A DNA stretch of 64,000 bases from Helicobacter pylori. Lineage in GTDB: Bacteria > Campylobacterota > Campylobacteria > Campylobacterales > Helicobacteraceae. The translations under genes were made by a program, and so were the position numbers. Position 1 is the stretch's first letter, and every line of letters starts with the position of its first letter. The notes beneath the pieces are model-generated. The model was not told where the DNA came from, ran no database searches, and saw only the letters and a list, made by a program, of their open reading frames with translations. The stretch spans positions 186,001 to 250,000 of the forward strand of contig NZ_LT635477.1 of the NCBI RefSeq assembly GCF_900120335.1. The letters are read 5' to 3'. This document shows, one piece after another, positions 43,236-52,014 of the stretch.

Positions 43236-44315
43236 ATGAAGGTATTATCTTACTTGAAAATTTTTTATCTTTTTCTACTAATAGGAGCGATCATGCAAGC
43301 GAATGAAAACATGGGGGCTAAACACCCTAAAACCGATGAAAGAGTGATTTACTTGGCTGGGGGGTGCTTTTGGGGGCTAGAGGCGTATATGGAGAGGATT
43401 TATGGCGTTATAGACGCAAGCTCTGGTTACGCTAATGGCAAGACTTCAAGCACGAATTATGAAAAGTTGCATGAGAGCGATCATGCTGAAAGCGTGAAAG
43501 TGATCTATGATCCTAAAAAGATCAGTTTGGACAAGTTGCTGCGCTATTATTTTAAGGTGATTGATCCGGTGAGCGTGAACAAGCAGGGTAATGATGTGGG
43601 CAGGCAGTATCGCACAGGGATTTATTATGTCAATAGCACGGATAAAGAAGTGATAGACAACGCCTTAAAAGCGTTACAAAAAGAAGTGAAAGGCAAGATC
43701 GCCATTGAGGTAGAGCCGTTAAAAAATTATGTGAGGGCTGAAGAGTATCACCAGGATTATTTGAAAAAACACCCCGGTGGTTATTGTCATATTGATTTGA
43801 AAAAGGCGGATGAAGTGATTGTGGATGACGATAAATACACCAAACCAAGCGATGAAGTTTTAAAGAAAAAACTCACCAAACTCCAGTATGAGGTGACTCA
43901 AAACAAACACACTGAGAAACCTTTTGAAAATGAGTATTACAACAAAGACGAAGAGGGCATTTATGTGGATATTACCACCGGCGAGCCATTATTTTCTTCA
44001 GCGGATAAATACGACTCCGGTTGCGGGTGGCCAAGCTTTTCTAAGCCTATCAATAAAGATGTGGTGAAATACGAAGACGATGAGAGCCTTAACAGGAAAC
44101 GTATTGAAGTGTTGAGTCGCATTGGTAAGGCGCATTTAGGGCATGTGTTTAACGATGGGCCTAAAGAATTGGGAGGCTTAAGGTATTGTATCAATAGCGC
44201 GGCTTTAAGGTTTATCCCTTTAAAAGACATGGAAAAAGAGGGTTATGGCGAGTTTATCCCTTATATCAAAAAGGGTGAATTGAAAAAATACATCCAAGAT
44301 AAAAAAACGCATTAA
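43236..44315 (+). CDS. msrAB: Fused peptide methionine sulfoxide reductase MsrA-MsrB
   Basis: Repairs both S and R diastereomers of methionine sulfoxide. The 359-residue protein has an N-terminal hydrophobic segment (about 8-20) and the MsrA domain with the catalytic C44 in [10 protein letters not shown]. The MsrB domain (about 215-345) has SGCGWPSFS and the catalytic cysteine in [11 protein letters not shown]. The fusion is known in H. pylori, where it contributes to resistance to oxidative stress. The signal-like start suggests export or membrane attachment. A single-gene transcript is likely. Confidence 0.95.
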   Translation: MKVLSYLKIFYLFLLIGAIMQANENMGAKHPKTDERVIYLAGGCFWGLEAYMERIYGVIDASSGYANGKTSSTNYEKLHESDHAESVKVIYDPKKISLDKLLRYYFKVIDPVSVNKQGNDVGRQYRTGIYYVNSTDKEVIDNALKALQKEVKGKIAIEVEPLKNYVRAEEYHQDYLKKHPGGYCHIDLKKADEVIVDDDKYTKPSDEVLKKKLTKLQYEVTQNKHTEKPFENEYYNKDEEGIYVDITTGEPLFSSADKYDSGCGWPSFSKPINKDVVKYEDDESLNRKRIEVLSRIGKAHLGHVFNDGPKELGGLRYCINSAALRFIPLKDMEKEGYGEFIPYIKKGELKKYIQDKKTH

Positions 44316-44330
44316 GGGGTGATGACTAAG

Positions 44331-44345
44331 CCCCCTAATGGGGGG
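44331..44345 (+). terminator. Terminator after msrAB
   Basis: CCCCC at 44331-44335 pairs with GGGGG at 44340-44344 around a TAAT loop, 16 bases after the msrAB stop. A short U-run (TT) follows. A separate G8 run follows at 44355-44362. Confidence 0.6.
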
Positions 44346-44362
44346 TTAAAATGAGGGGGGGG

Positions 44363-44509
44363 TTAAGCGTTTGGGTTATCCTAAGGACCGCTAAAAACCA
44401 CTAGAAACCGCCTTAAGTGATTTATTTTTAATACCCTTACTTTAAAAACACTCTCTTTTAAGCTTTATGGCTTTGTTCTTAAAATATCAATAACTAAAGC
44501 TTTTTAACT
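44363..44509. other. Intergenic sequence before repeat copy B
   Basis: A+T-rich, no ORF on either strand and no strong hairpin. With the adjacent repeat copy it fills the 0.4-kb gap between the convergent msrAB and TSUP genes. Confidence 0.4.
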
Positions 44510-44660
44510 TTTTTAAAAAATGGGATTTTGGTTGCTTTGTTTTCATTGTTTTATGGTAAAAACTTATTTCCTTAATGAGAATAGGGGGGTATTTTGAAAT
44601 CATTCTCTCTATAATCTCCTTAACCCCCTAAGAACGCATTACAAGAAACTATCGCTTGTT
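44510..44660 (+). repeat. Dispersed intergenic repeat, copy B
   Basis: Matches copy A at 18731-18870. Shared elements are TTTTGGTTGCTT, a G-run then TATTTTG, a TAACCCCCTAAGA block and CGCATTACAAGAAACTATCG. It is A+T-rich and has no ORF. It lies between the 3' ends of convergent genes. Confidence 0.65.
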
Positions 44661-44721
44661 AAAATCAAGCTCTTTGCTATTTGATCTTTAAAAAAAATGC
44701 TTTTGATTTATTTTTAAATTT

Positions 44722-45555
44722 TTAACCCATAATGAGCTTGTGTAAGGTCGCTAAAATGCTTAAAGCATAAATGAGGAGCAATAAGATTTTATGCACCTTT
44801 TCATTAGCCAAAGCAATGAGCTTAATGCCAATGCCCACCCCTAAAAACGCTCCAACACCGGTGATCACCCCGGCTTGAACGCTTATATCATCAAGAACCT
44901 TCCCATTATAAAGAGAAATAACCCCAGATAAAGAAGCGAATACCACAAAAAATAGCCCCAAAGGCACGATTTTTTTAGAATCGTATTTCAAAAAATAGCC
45001 TAAAAACGGCACCATTAAAATCCCCCCACCCATGCCTAGCGGGATAGAAAAGATGCCAGTAACAAAACCGGCGAGCATCAAAACCCCATGCGTTCTATCC
45101 ATAGACACAAAAGGGATTGCGCGCTTTTTTTCGGGCGTTTTGCTATTCGCATGCAAATCAAAATGCATTTCTTCAAAATGCTCTGGTTTCTTGTTGCTAG
45201 AAAAAGCGTATTTGATAAAGGTGTAGCACACCACCACCACAAACACGCTCATTAAAATTTTATCGTTAATGATTTTTAAGATAAAGCTCCCTAAAATCGC
45301 CCCCATTAGCCCTCCAAGCGCAGCAAAGGAGCCTTCTTTCAAATCCAATAAGCCCTTTTTGTAATTGATGATAGAGCCGACCACTGAAGAAAAAAGCATT
45401 TGCATGAGCGAAATACCCACCGCATGGCTATAACTAAAATGGGCAAAAATCGCACTAGGGACGACAATCTCCCCCCCACCAATGCCAAAAAACCCAGCAG
45501 TAATGCCGGTGAATAGCCCCACAAGAGCTAAAATAAACGCTGTTGATTCTTCCAT
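44722..45555 (-). CDS. TSUP-family permease
   Basis: A 277-residue inner-membrane protein with eight predicted helices and the family motif GGGEIVVPSAI near the N terminus plus GGGILMVPFLGYFL in the second half. The two halves show the inverted repeat typical of TSUP proteins (formerly DUF81). These export or import sulfite, sulfoacetate or other sulfur and organic anions; the substrate here is unknown. A His-rich cytoplasmic loop (EHFEEMHFDLHANSK) lies near 125-140. It is monocistronic by appearance. Confidence 0.88.
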   Translation of the reverse strand: MEESTAFILALVGLFTGITAGFFGIGGGEIVVPSAIFAHFSYSHAVGISLMQMLFSSVVGSIINYKKGLLDLKEGSFAALGGLMGAILGSFILKIINDKILMSVFVVVVCYTFIKYAFSSNKKPEHFEEMHFDLHANSKTPEKKRAIPFVSMDRTHGVLMLAGFVTGIFSIPLGMGGGILMVPFLGYFLKYDSKKIVPLGLFFVVFASLSGVISLYNGKVLDDISVQAGVITGVGAFLGVGIGIKLIALANEKVHKILLLLIYALSILATLHKLIMG

Positions 45556-45604
45556 GAAAAACTCCCTAAATTCTAAATTATTACTTTATCAAAAAAGAGT
45601 GATA

Positions 45605-45700
45605 ATCTTTAAAAAATTTTCTTTAATGGTTACAAAAATAGGGTTTTGATTACTTTAATTTTATCGCTTGGGAGCGGTTGCAAGAAATTATCTAGGCTCT
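45605..45700. repeat. Possible weak fourth copy of the dispersed repeat
   Basis: TTGCAAGAAATTATC here resembles ATTACAAGAAACTATC of copies A and B, and AATAGGGTTTTGATTACTTTAAT resembles the part before it. The rest is diverged or missing. It is between tandem minus-strand genes, unlike the other copies. Confidence 0.3.
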
Positions 45701-45745
45701 TTACTGCTTAATTTTAAAAATGCCTTTGAGCGTTTTTTAAACAAG

Positions 45746-45767
45746 CCCCCTTTTTTAAAGAGGGTTT
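45746..45767 (-). terminator. Terminator after hopM
   Basis: On the minus strand an imperfect hairpin CCCTCTTT/AAAGGGGG follows the hopM stop. It is AT-rich in the stem base and followed by CTTG; moderate quality. Confidence 0.5.
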
Positions 45768-47855
45768 TTAGTAAGCAAACACATAATTGAGGAAAAGGCT
45801 ATACATCCTTCTGTATTCTAGTTTCGCGCCCATGAAAGAATAGTAGTTGGTGTTGATTGTGGGGATTTTAAAACCTAGTTCAATGCCATGCTGAGCGGCA
45901 TGATCGCTGTCTTTTTTCTTAGGCCTAGCGAGGTTCATTCTCAAGCCTAAATCAAACAAAAATTGGAAATTAGAAGTGCTGACATTAGCGTTATAAATGC
46001 CATTCATCATGGTCAAATTCACTTGTTGGGAATTAAGCCACGAAGTCCCAGCTAACGCAAAGCCACCAAAAAGCCCCACGGAAAGCTTGTTGTTCTTGCC
46101 TAAGAAATTGGTGTTTTTATCGTTGATGAAGTTATAAAGTGCATCCATACCCACTCCATAAGTCCACACGTCAGAAGCCGAGTTGAAAAAGCTAGATTTA
46201 ATGAACGCATGGTTGTAATCAAAGAAACCATAATACCTTAACCCCCAATTCCTTTTTTTGCCAAAGAATTGCTTATAACCCGCTTGCACGCCGATCCCAT
46301 TCATCGCCCCGTTATTGGTTTGAGAACTGATCATGCCAAAGCGCCTGAAAGGGTTTTTGCCTAATTCTTGCACGGTGGTTTGGAGTTGGCTGTATTTGTC
46401 TGCATTTAAAGAATAAGTGAGCAAACCTTCTGGGGAATTAGGGTTTTGAGTGGAGTGCGTCATGTTTTGAAGAGATTTAGCGTTAGGCAAATTAGAAATA
46501 CCGCTATTGATTGCTGTAGAATCTTTCCCTAAAGTGTTAAGGGCTTCTTTAAAATTCAAAATGGTTTGAGATAAAGCCCTATCCTGATTGACCTGGTTGC
46601 CATAATAAGCGGTGTGTTGCTCCAAAGAGTTTAAAGTTTCTTTCACAAACGCGCAACCTGAACCATAAGTGTTGTCGTTAATCACGCCAGCTGATCCTGC
46701 GGTGCATTCTTCTAGATCTTGTTGGATAGGCCCTTGAATGCTATGGAAATTGTCCGCAACTTGCTTAGCTAAATTTAAAATCTCTGCTTGAGCGTTAGCT
46801 CTATTGAGCATTTCTTGAGCGAACCCTTTGTCTTTAGAAGTGTAGGGGTTGAAATTGTCTGGTTGCGTGATTTGGGTATTTTCATTAGCGTTGAGCTGTT
46901 TGGTTTTTTCTAAAACGGCTTGAGCGTTTTTGATCATCTCGTTAATAGCGTTAAAAGAAGGGCCAAAAATATCCATCACATTCCCGGTCTTGCCGCCAAA
47001 ACCCCATGCCCCACCGCCACCATTCACATGCGGGTTTTGGGTGGTAAGGACATTGATGATAGTAGCGGCTTGCTGTAAAAGGTTTTCAGCGTCATTGACG
47101 CTGCTAATCTTTAGCTGGATTGGGAGTGGAGTCCCGCCTGAATAATAATTGCCATTCCCATCGGGGTAAGTGTATTCTGTTGTAGGGTTTCTTGTGAAAG
47201 TCTGATTGATATTGACTACCATATTTTTAGAGCCGTTCAAGGCAGGCATTCCGCCCCCTTGGTTTTGGTTTAAAGCGGTTTGAATGGTTTGATAAGCGGT
47301 ATTGAGAACCTGGTATTCACTGCTAGATAGAATACCATTGGGCCCTACATTACTAGCCCCATTACAAGTGGTGGTGGTCGTTCCGCTACCGGTGTTGTAG
47401 CTGTAGTTTGGCGTGTTGTCAAACGATCGAACGCCCCCATTTTCTAAATGTTCTGGGCCAAGATTGGGGCCAGGGCCGCAGCTGATCCCAAAGGCTATGA
47501 CTTGCCACATGCCCACAGCGGCGTTGAGCGCTAAAGCCACAGCTTGATAGGCGGGGGAAGTGGTGGTAGCGCTAGTGAGGTTGATCGCGCTTGAGCTTAA
47601 ATTGTCAATCGCGCTTGTGATCGCACTGGGTGTGCTGGCTAGATTGACTAAGGAGTTAAGGTAATTGTATTGGTTTAAAAGGTTGCTCAAGTTATCGTAT
47701 CTGTCCGCAAGATTTTGTAGTGCTCCCGTGTTTTTCACTTGTTGAACCGCTTCACCGATCTGATAGCCCACGCTCATGTAAAATCCGTCGTCTTCAGCCC
47801 TTGATAATGAAGCCATGAGAGAAAGAGAGAGTAAGAGGGATTTTTTGGTTTTCAT
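45768..47855 (-). CDS. hopM: Hop-family outer-membrane protein HopM/HopN type
   Basis: A 695-residue outer-membrane protein. A signal peptide (MKTKKSLLLSLSLMASLSRA) is followed by EDDGFYMSVGYQIGEAVQQVKNTG, the conserved Hop N terminus. A long, variable Asn/Thr-rich extracellular domain follows. The conserved C-terminal barrel (from about 485, NPFRRFGMISSQTNNGAMNGIGVQAGYKQFFGKKR) ends in YVFAY for BAM recognition. Its ends closely match hopA in this window. Hop proteins serve as adhesins or porins. A -10 at 47931-47926 and a T14 tract at 47984-47971 (minus) lie upstream. Confidence 0.88.
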   Translation of the reverse strand: MKTKKSLLLSLSLMASLSRAEDDGFYMSVGYQIGEAVQQVKNTGALQNLADRYDNLSNLLNQYNYLNSLVNLASTPSAITSAIDNLSSSAINLTSATTTSPAYQAVALALNAAVGMWQVIAFGISCGPGPNLGPEHLENGGVRSFDNTPNYSYNTGSGTTTTTCNGASNVGPNGILSSSEYQVLNTAYQTIQTALNQNQGGGMPALNGSKNMVVNINQTFTRNPTTEYTYPDGNGNYYSGGTPLPIQLKISSVNDAENLLQQAATIINVLTTQNPHVNGGGGAWGFGGKTGNVMDIFGPSFNAINEMIKNAQAVLEKTKQLNANENTQITQPDNFNPYTSKDKGFAQEMLNRANAQAEILNLAKQVADNFHSIQGPIQQDLEECTAGSAGVINDNTYGSGCAFVKETLNSLEQHTAYYGNQVNQDRALSQTILNFKEALNTLGKDSTAINSGISNLPNAKSLQNMTHSTQNPNSPEGLLTYSLNADKYSQLQTTVQELGKNPFRRFGMISSQTNNGAMNGIGVQAGYKQFFGKKRNWGLRYYGFFDYNHAFIKSSFFNSASDVWTYGVGMDALYNFINDKNTNFLGKNNKLSVGLFGGFALAGTSWLNSQQVNLTMMNGIYNANVSTSNFQFLFDLGLRMNLARPKKKDSDHAAQHGIELGFKIPTINTNYYSFMGAKLEYRRMYSLFLNYVFAY

Positions 47856-47925
47856 GTTTTCTCCTTTTATTAGATTTTTGTTGGTTTCACATTCCCATGA
47901 TAGTCATAGTTTATGAAATTTCGCC

Positions 47926-47931
47926 ATTTTA
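47926..47931 (-). promoter_or_regulatory. Predicted -10 box for hopM
   Basis: TAAAAT on the minus strand, 71 bases before the hopM ATG. The T14 tract lies 39 bases further upstream. Confidence 0.5.
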
Positions 47932-47970
47932 CCATAAAATGCTTATTCTTAACTTAAAATTTATATTTTG

Positions 47971-47984
47971 AAAAAAAAAAAAAA
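47971..47984 (-). repeat. T14 tract upstream of hopM
   Basis: Fourteen A on the plus strand, read as T14 in the hopM direction. It sits about -52 to -65 relative to the predicted hopM start. The same length and almost the same spacing occur before hofA. Confidence 0.9.
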
Positions 47985-48095
47985 CAATTTTAAGTATTTT
48001 TTACAATAAAATATCATAGATCTTGATTTAAGAAAAGGGATTTTATCCGGTTTGAAATTGGTTTTTAAATCTTTGGTTACAATCAAGCCATTCTA

Positions 48096-49268
48096 ATGAG
48101 AAAGAAAAGCATGTTGGAAAAGATACAAAAAGAATGGTTGAGCAACATTCAAAAAGATTTGCTGTCTGGTTTTGTGGTGGGGCTTTCTGTGATCCCAGAG
48201 ACGGCCGGTTTTGCGATCATGGTGGGTTTAGATGTGGGCGTGGCGTTTTATACGACCTTTTATATGGCTTTTGTGTTGTCTCTTTTTGGGGCTAGAAAGG
48301 CGATGATTAGCGCAGCGGCCGGCTCAGTGGCGCTCATTTTGGTGGGCGTGGTTAAAAACTATGGGCTTGAATACGCGGGCGTGGCGACTCTTATGGCAGG
48401 AATGTTGCAAATTCTTTTAGGCTATTTGAAAATAGGGAATCTTTTGAGGTTTATCCCCCAATCGGTGATGTATGGCTTTGTGAACGCGCTAGGCATTTTG
48501 CTTTTAACAGAGCAATTCAAATTCCTTGAAAACCAAAATTTAGGGGTGTTTGTCTTGCTCGCTATTGGGATATTGATTATTTACCTCTTCCCTTTAATCA
48601 CTAAAAAAATCCCCTCTAATCTGATTTGTATCCTTGCAGTGAGCGCGATCGCTTTAATTTTTGATACGCATGCGCCGAATTTGGGGAGCATTGAGCAAGG
48701 GGTTTCAGGCTTTCATTTCATCATTATCCCCAAAAATTTGGATTTTAAAATGGTGGCAGGATTGTTGCCTTACGCTCTTTCTTTAGCGCTAGTAGGCACG
48801 ATAGAAAGCTTATTGACGGCTAAAACTTTAGATGTTATTTTAAAAGACGGCGTGAGCGATAAAAATAAAGAAACTAAAGCGCAAGGCTTGGGGAATATCA
48901 TTTCAGGGCTTTTGGGGGGAATGACAGGTTGCGCTTTAGTGGGGCAGTCTATCATTAACGCAAAATCCGGGGCTAAAACAAGGCTTTCTACTTTTTTTGC
49001 TGGCTTTTCTTTAATGGTGCTAATATTAGTGTTTAATGAATACGTGGTTAAGATCCCCATCGTGGCGGTGGTGGCGGTGATGGTGATGATTTCTTTCACC
49101 ACTTTTAATTTCCAATCCGTTATTAATGTTAAAACAATCAAGCTCTATGACACGCTGAACATGCTTTTAGTCGTGGCGGTGGTTTTATACACGCATAATT
49201 TAGCGATAGGGGTTGTGGTGGGGGTTTTAGTCAATGCGTTATGGATCAAATCTAAAGGGATTGCATGA
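48096..49268 (+). CDS. SulP-like anion permease without STAS domain
   Basis: A 390-residue inner-membrane transporter of the SulP group, with the family N-terminal half (DLLSGFVVGLSVIPETAGFAIM) and about ten further helices. Most SulP proteins are over 500 residues and end in a cytoplasmic STAS domain. This one stops after the membrane part (...VVVGVLVNALWIKSKGIA), so it lacks that regulator. Substrate, possibly sulfate, bicarbonate or another anion, is unknown. Either ATG, at 48096 or 48111, could be the start; neither has a strong ribosome site. A TACAAT box at 48078 would favour 48111. Confidence 0.82.
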   Translation: MRKKSMLEKIQKEWLSNIQKDLLSGFVVGLSVIPETAGFAIMVGLDVGVAFYTTFYMAFVLSLFGARKAMISAAAGSVALILVGVVKNYGLEYAGVATLMAGMLQILLGYLKIGNLLRFIPQSVMYGFVNALGILLLTEQFKFLENQNLGVFVLLAIGILIIYLFPLITKKIPSNLICILAVSAIALIFDTHAPNLGSIEQGVSGFHFIIIPKNLDFKMVAGLLPYALSLALVGTIESLLTAKTLDVILKDGVSDKNKETKAQGLGNIISGLLGGMTGCALVGQSIINAKSGAKTRLSTFFAGFSLMVLILVFNEYVVKIPIVAVVAVMVMISFTTFNFQSVINVKTIKLYDTLNMLLVVAVVLYTHNLAIGVVVGVLVNALWIKSKGIA

Positions 49269-49302
49269 AGTTTTATTTTAAAAAGTTGGGTAGCTAGAGA
49301 TA

Positions 49303-49377
49303 TGGCTCCAGATGTAGGATTCGAACCTACGACCAAGCGGTTAACAGCCGCCTACTCTACCGCTGAGCTAATCTGGA
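49303..49377 (-). tRNA. tRNA-Asn (GTT)
   Basis: A 75-nt cloverleaf with encoded CCA. The acceptor stem is TCCAGAT/ATCTGGA, the D-loop is AGCTCAGCGGTAGAGT, the anticodon loop CTGTTAAC has GTT at positions 33-35, and the T-loop is GGTTCGAATCC. It reads AAC and AAU codons. Confidence 0.97.
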
Positions 49378-49400
49378 ATTTCGCTCAAAAACAAAAAGAA

Positions 49401-49429
49401 ATTTTAGTGTGTTTTTTGTAAAAAGTCAA
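49401..49429 (-). promoter_or_regulatory. Promoter of tRNA-Asn
   Basis: On the minus strand, TTGACT at 49429-49424 and TAAAAT at 49406-49401 with a 17-base spacer, 24 bases before the mature tRNA. A good -35 is unusual here and typical of stable-RNA genes. Confidence 0.7.
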
Positions 49430-49456
49430 GTAAAATGATGCCATTATTCATTTGAG

Positions 49457-49501
49457 AGCCAAAAAGTTGGCTTTGTTCTCATTAATTTAGTCAATGAGAA
49501 C
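49457..49501 (-). terminator. Two hairpins after hopA
   Basis: Perfect stems GTTCTCATT/AATGAGAAC (49475-49483 and 49493-49501, 9-nt loop) and AGCCAA/TTGGCT (49457-49462 and 49467-49472) lie between hopA and the tRNA promoter. The first is next to the hopA stop and is probably its terminator. Confidence 0.6.
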
Positions 49502-49511
49502 CGATTTAATA

Positions 49512-50975
49512 TCAATAGGCCAAAACATAATTGAGATACAAGCTATAAAGTCTTCTATAGGCTAATTTAGCGCCCATGAAAGAATAGTAATTCGTGTTGA
49601 TCGTAGGGATTTTCACGCCTAATTCAATGCCATGATGGATCCCTTGAAGCCTTAAGCCGGTATTGAACAAGAATTGGAAATTGGTGTTGTTGATCTTAGC
49701 GCTGTAGGCGCTATTGGTGATTTTTAAATTCGCAGATTGGTTATTAAGCCATGTCGTTCCCGCTAATGCGATGCCCCCAAAAATACCAAAAGAGACTTTG
49801 CGGTTTCGATCGGATCCGCCATTGATGAAGTTCAATAAAAGATCACTGCCCGCGCCATAAGTGAAAACATTGGAAGCGGAGTTAAAAAAGTTGGATTTGA
49901 TATACGCATAGTTGTAATCAAAAAAGCCATAATACCGGATCCCAAAAAATTTATTTTTCCCAAAGAATTGCTTATAGCCTAATTGCACGCCCACGCCATT
50001 CATCGCCCCGTTATTGCTTTGAGAGTTGATTAATCCCACGCTTCTAAAGGGGTTATGACCAAACTCTTTGGTGGTGGTTTGGAATTGAGAATATTGGGTT
50101 TCGTTGAGAGAATAACTATAGCTAGACCGGCTCACCAAACTTTGAAACCCTTTGGAATTAGGCGTTTTTTGAATGGTGTTATAGATGGTTTCTAAATTGT
50201 CCCCTTTGAGATAAGAGATAGTGTCATTGATAACGCTTGAGACTTGATTGAGGTTTTTATTGAAATCAGCGTTGTTAAACGCGCTTTGCTGGTTTTGGGG
50301 ATGGCTTGGGTCGGTTCTTCTGAATTGCTCGGCGGCTTTTTTAGCGCTATCAATCATGCTAGTGATAGCGTTAAAGGTGTTGCCAAAAATATTGCATGCG
50401 TTCCCGCTTGCATTAATGCCCCATGGTTTGCCATTGCCTCCATCTATTCCTGGGCATTGGCTTTGAAGGGTGCTAATAATGGTTTTAGCGTCATCTAAAA
50501 GTTTTGAGGCATCATTATCAATGGTGGTATTATTGTTGGCTGTATTTTTATTTTCTAGGGTGTTTTGGAGCAATTGAGAAGTCGCTTTGAGTTTTTCGTA
50601 TTCGCTAGAAGATAGCGAGTTGTTGGCTAAATTAGAGGCTATCACTTGCCACATGCCCACCGCAGAGCTGAGCGCTGAGGACACGGCTTGATTAGCGGTA
50701 TTGGGGGTCGTTTTCAATCGGCTAGCGGTCTCTTTTAGATTGTCAATCGCTTGAGCGGTGCTTGAATCAGTGTTAGAGGCCGTTTGTTTGAGCTCGTTAT
50801 AGCGGGTTAAAAGGTTGTTCAAATTTTCGTAAGCGTTGGAGACTTTTTGGATTTCGCCGGTGTTTTTCACCATTTGCGCGGCTTCACCGATCTGATAGCC
50901 CACGCTCATATAAGCGCCGTCATCTTCAGCGAAGAGCGATGATGCCATGAGAGAAAGTAAAATCGTTTTTTTCAT
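49512..50975 (-). CDS. hopA: Hop-family outer-membrane protein HopA type
   Basis: A 487-residue outer-membrane protein with a signal peptide (MKKTILLSLMASSLFA) and then EDDGAYMSVGYQIGEAAQMVKNTGE. The C-terminal barrel (NPFRSVGLINSQSNNGAMNGVGVQLGYKQFFGKNK to YLNYVLAY) parallels hopM. The middle region is shorter than in hopM and has two cysteines (SQCPGIDGG and GNACNIFGN) that match a conserved Hop feature. HopA has been described as a porin, from memory. AAGGAACATTTT before the ATG is a good site. A tRNA gene lies beyond its 3' end. Confidence 0.88.
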   Translation of the reverse strand: MKKTILLSLMASSLFAEDDGAYMSVGYQIGEAAQMVKNTGEIQKVSNAYENLNNLLTRYNELKQTASNTDSSTAQAIDNLKETASRLKTTPNTANQAVSSALSSAVGMWQVIASNLANNSLSSSEYEKLKATSQLLQNTLENKNTANNNTTIDNDASKLLDDAKTIISTLQSQCPGIDGGNGKPWGINASGNACNIFGNTFNAITSMIDSAKKAAEQFRRTDPSHPQNQQSAFNNADFNKNLNQVSSVINDTISYLKGDNLETIYNTIQKTPNSKGFQSLVSRSSYSYSLNETQYSQFQTTTKEFGHNPFRSVGLINSQSNNGAMNGVGVQLGYKQFFGKNKFFGIRYYGFFDYNYAYIKSNFFNSASNVFTYGAGSDLLLNFINGGSDRNRKVSFGIFGGIALAGTTWLNNQSANLKITNSAYSAKINNTNFQFLFNTGLRLQGIHHGIELGVKIPTINTNYYSFMGAKLAYRRLYSLYLNYVLAY

Positions 50976-51168
50976 AAAATGTTCCTTAAAGTAATGTTTT
51001 ATTTGTAAAATCGTATCAAATTGAAACTTTATTTACAATGCATTTAAATTGTGCCATAAATTTATTGAATTTTTAATAAAATTGAGCAAAAATTAAGAAA
51101 TTTTGCTTTTTTTTTGGATTTAAAAAAAGATTTTTGATAGTGAAAAATGTTTTGAGTGTTTTTAAATT

Positions 51169-51900
51169 TCACCGCTTAAGGGGATTAGGGCTAAAAATTT
51201 TCAAAGCGTTTTGCAAATCTTCTTTGGTGTCAATGCCCATGCTTTCACTTTGAACGATTTTCACTGCAATCTTTTTTTGGTAATACAAAGCCCTTAATTG
51301 CTCTAATTTTTCTGTATCCTCTAAAACGCAAGGCTTTAAAGCGCATAATTCTTCTAAGATTTCTTTATTGTGGAAGCCATAGATACCGATATGCCCTAAA
51401 AGAGGGGTTTGGCGTTTCACATCAAAATCTCGTAAAAAGGGGATAAGGGAGCGCGAAAAATACAAGGCGTTATTTTGATTGTCTAAAACCACCTTGACTA
51501 AATTAGGGCTTTTGGCTTGTTCTTCATCAATGACTTTAGCGCAAGTCGCCATGAAAGGGGCGTTTTGGGTGGCTTCTAGTAACGCTAAAATGACTTCTTT
51601 TTCTAAAAAAGGCTCATCGCCCTGCAAATTTAAAACCCTTTCATCATTTTTTAACCCTAAAATTTGCGCCGCTTCCAAACAGCGTTCCGTGCCGCTATTG
51701 TAGTGTTTGGAGGTTAGCACCGCTTTAATGCGGAATTTTTGGCACGCTTTCATGATGCTTTCATCATCGCAAGCGACTACGCATTCATCTACTAGATTCG
51801 CATTTTTAGCGCAACGGACTACCATAGGCAAGCCAAAAATGTCTTCTAGCACTTTATTCTCAAAACGACTGGATTTTAATCTAGCAGGAATGATGATCAT
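51169..51900 (-). CDS. kdsB: 3-deoxy-manno-octulosonate cytidylyltransferase
   Basis: Activates KDO with CTP for LPS core assembly. The 243-residue length is normal. The N-terminal [16 protein letters not shown] is the nucleotide-binding signature of the family, and [12 protein letters not shown] near 93-104 is a substrate and metal loop. [14 protein letters not shown] and GIDTKEDL segments are also present. It stands next to the divergent gene for the exported Dsb protein. Confidence 0.95.
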   Translation of the reverse strand: MIIIPARLKSSRFENKVLEDIFGLPMVVRCAKNANLVDECVVACDDESIMKACQKFRIKAVLTSKHYNSGTERCLEAAQILGLKNDERVLNLQGDEPFLEKEVILALLEATQNAPFMATCAKVIDEEQAKSPNLVKVVLDNQNNALYFSRSLIPFLRDFDVKRQTPLLGHIGIYGFHNKEILEELCALKPCVLEDTEKLEQLRALYYQKKIAVKIVQSESMGIDTKEDLQNALKIFSPNPLKR

Positions 51901-52014
51901 CTTTAAACCTTTTTAAGCCTTATGAAAATAGGGGATTTTTATGGTATTATACCCATTTGAAACGCTTATTCCTTTTATTGTAAGGATTTAGGCTATTGAA
52001 CTTTAGGAGTTTTA

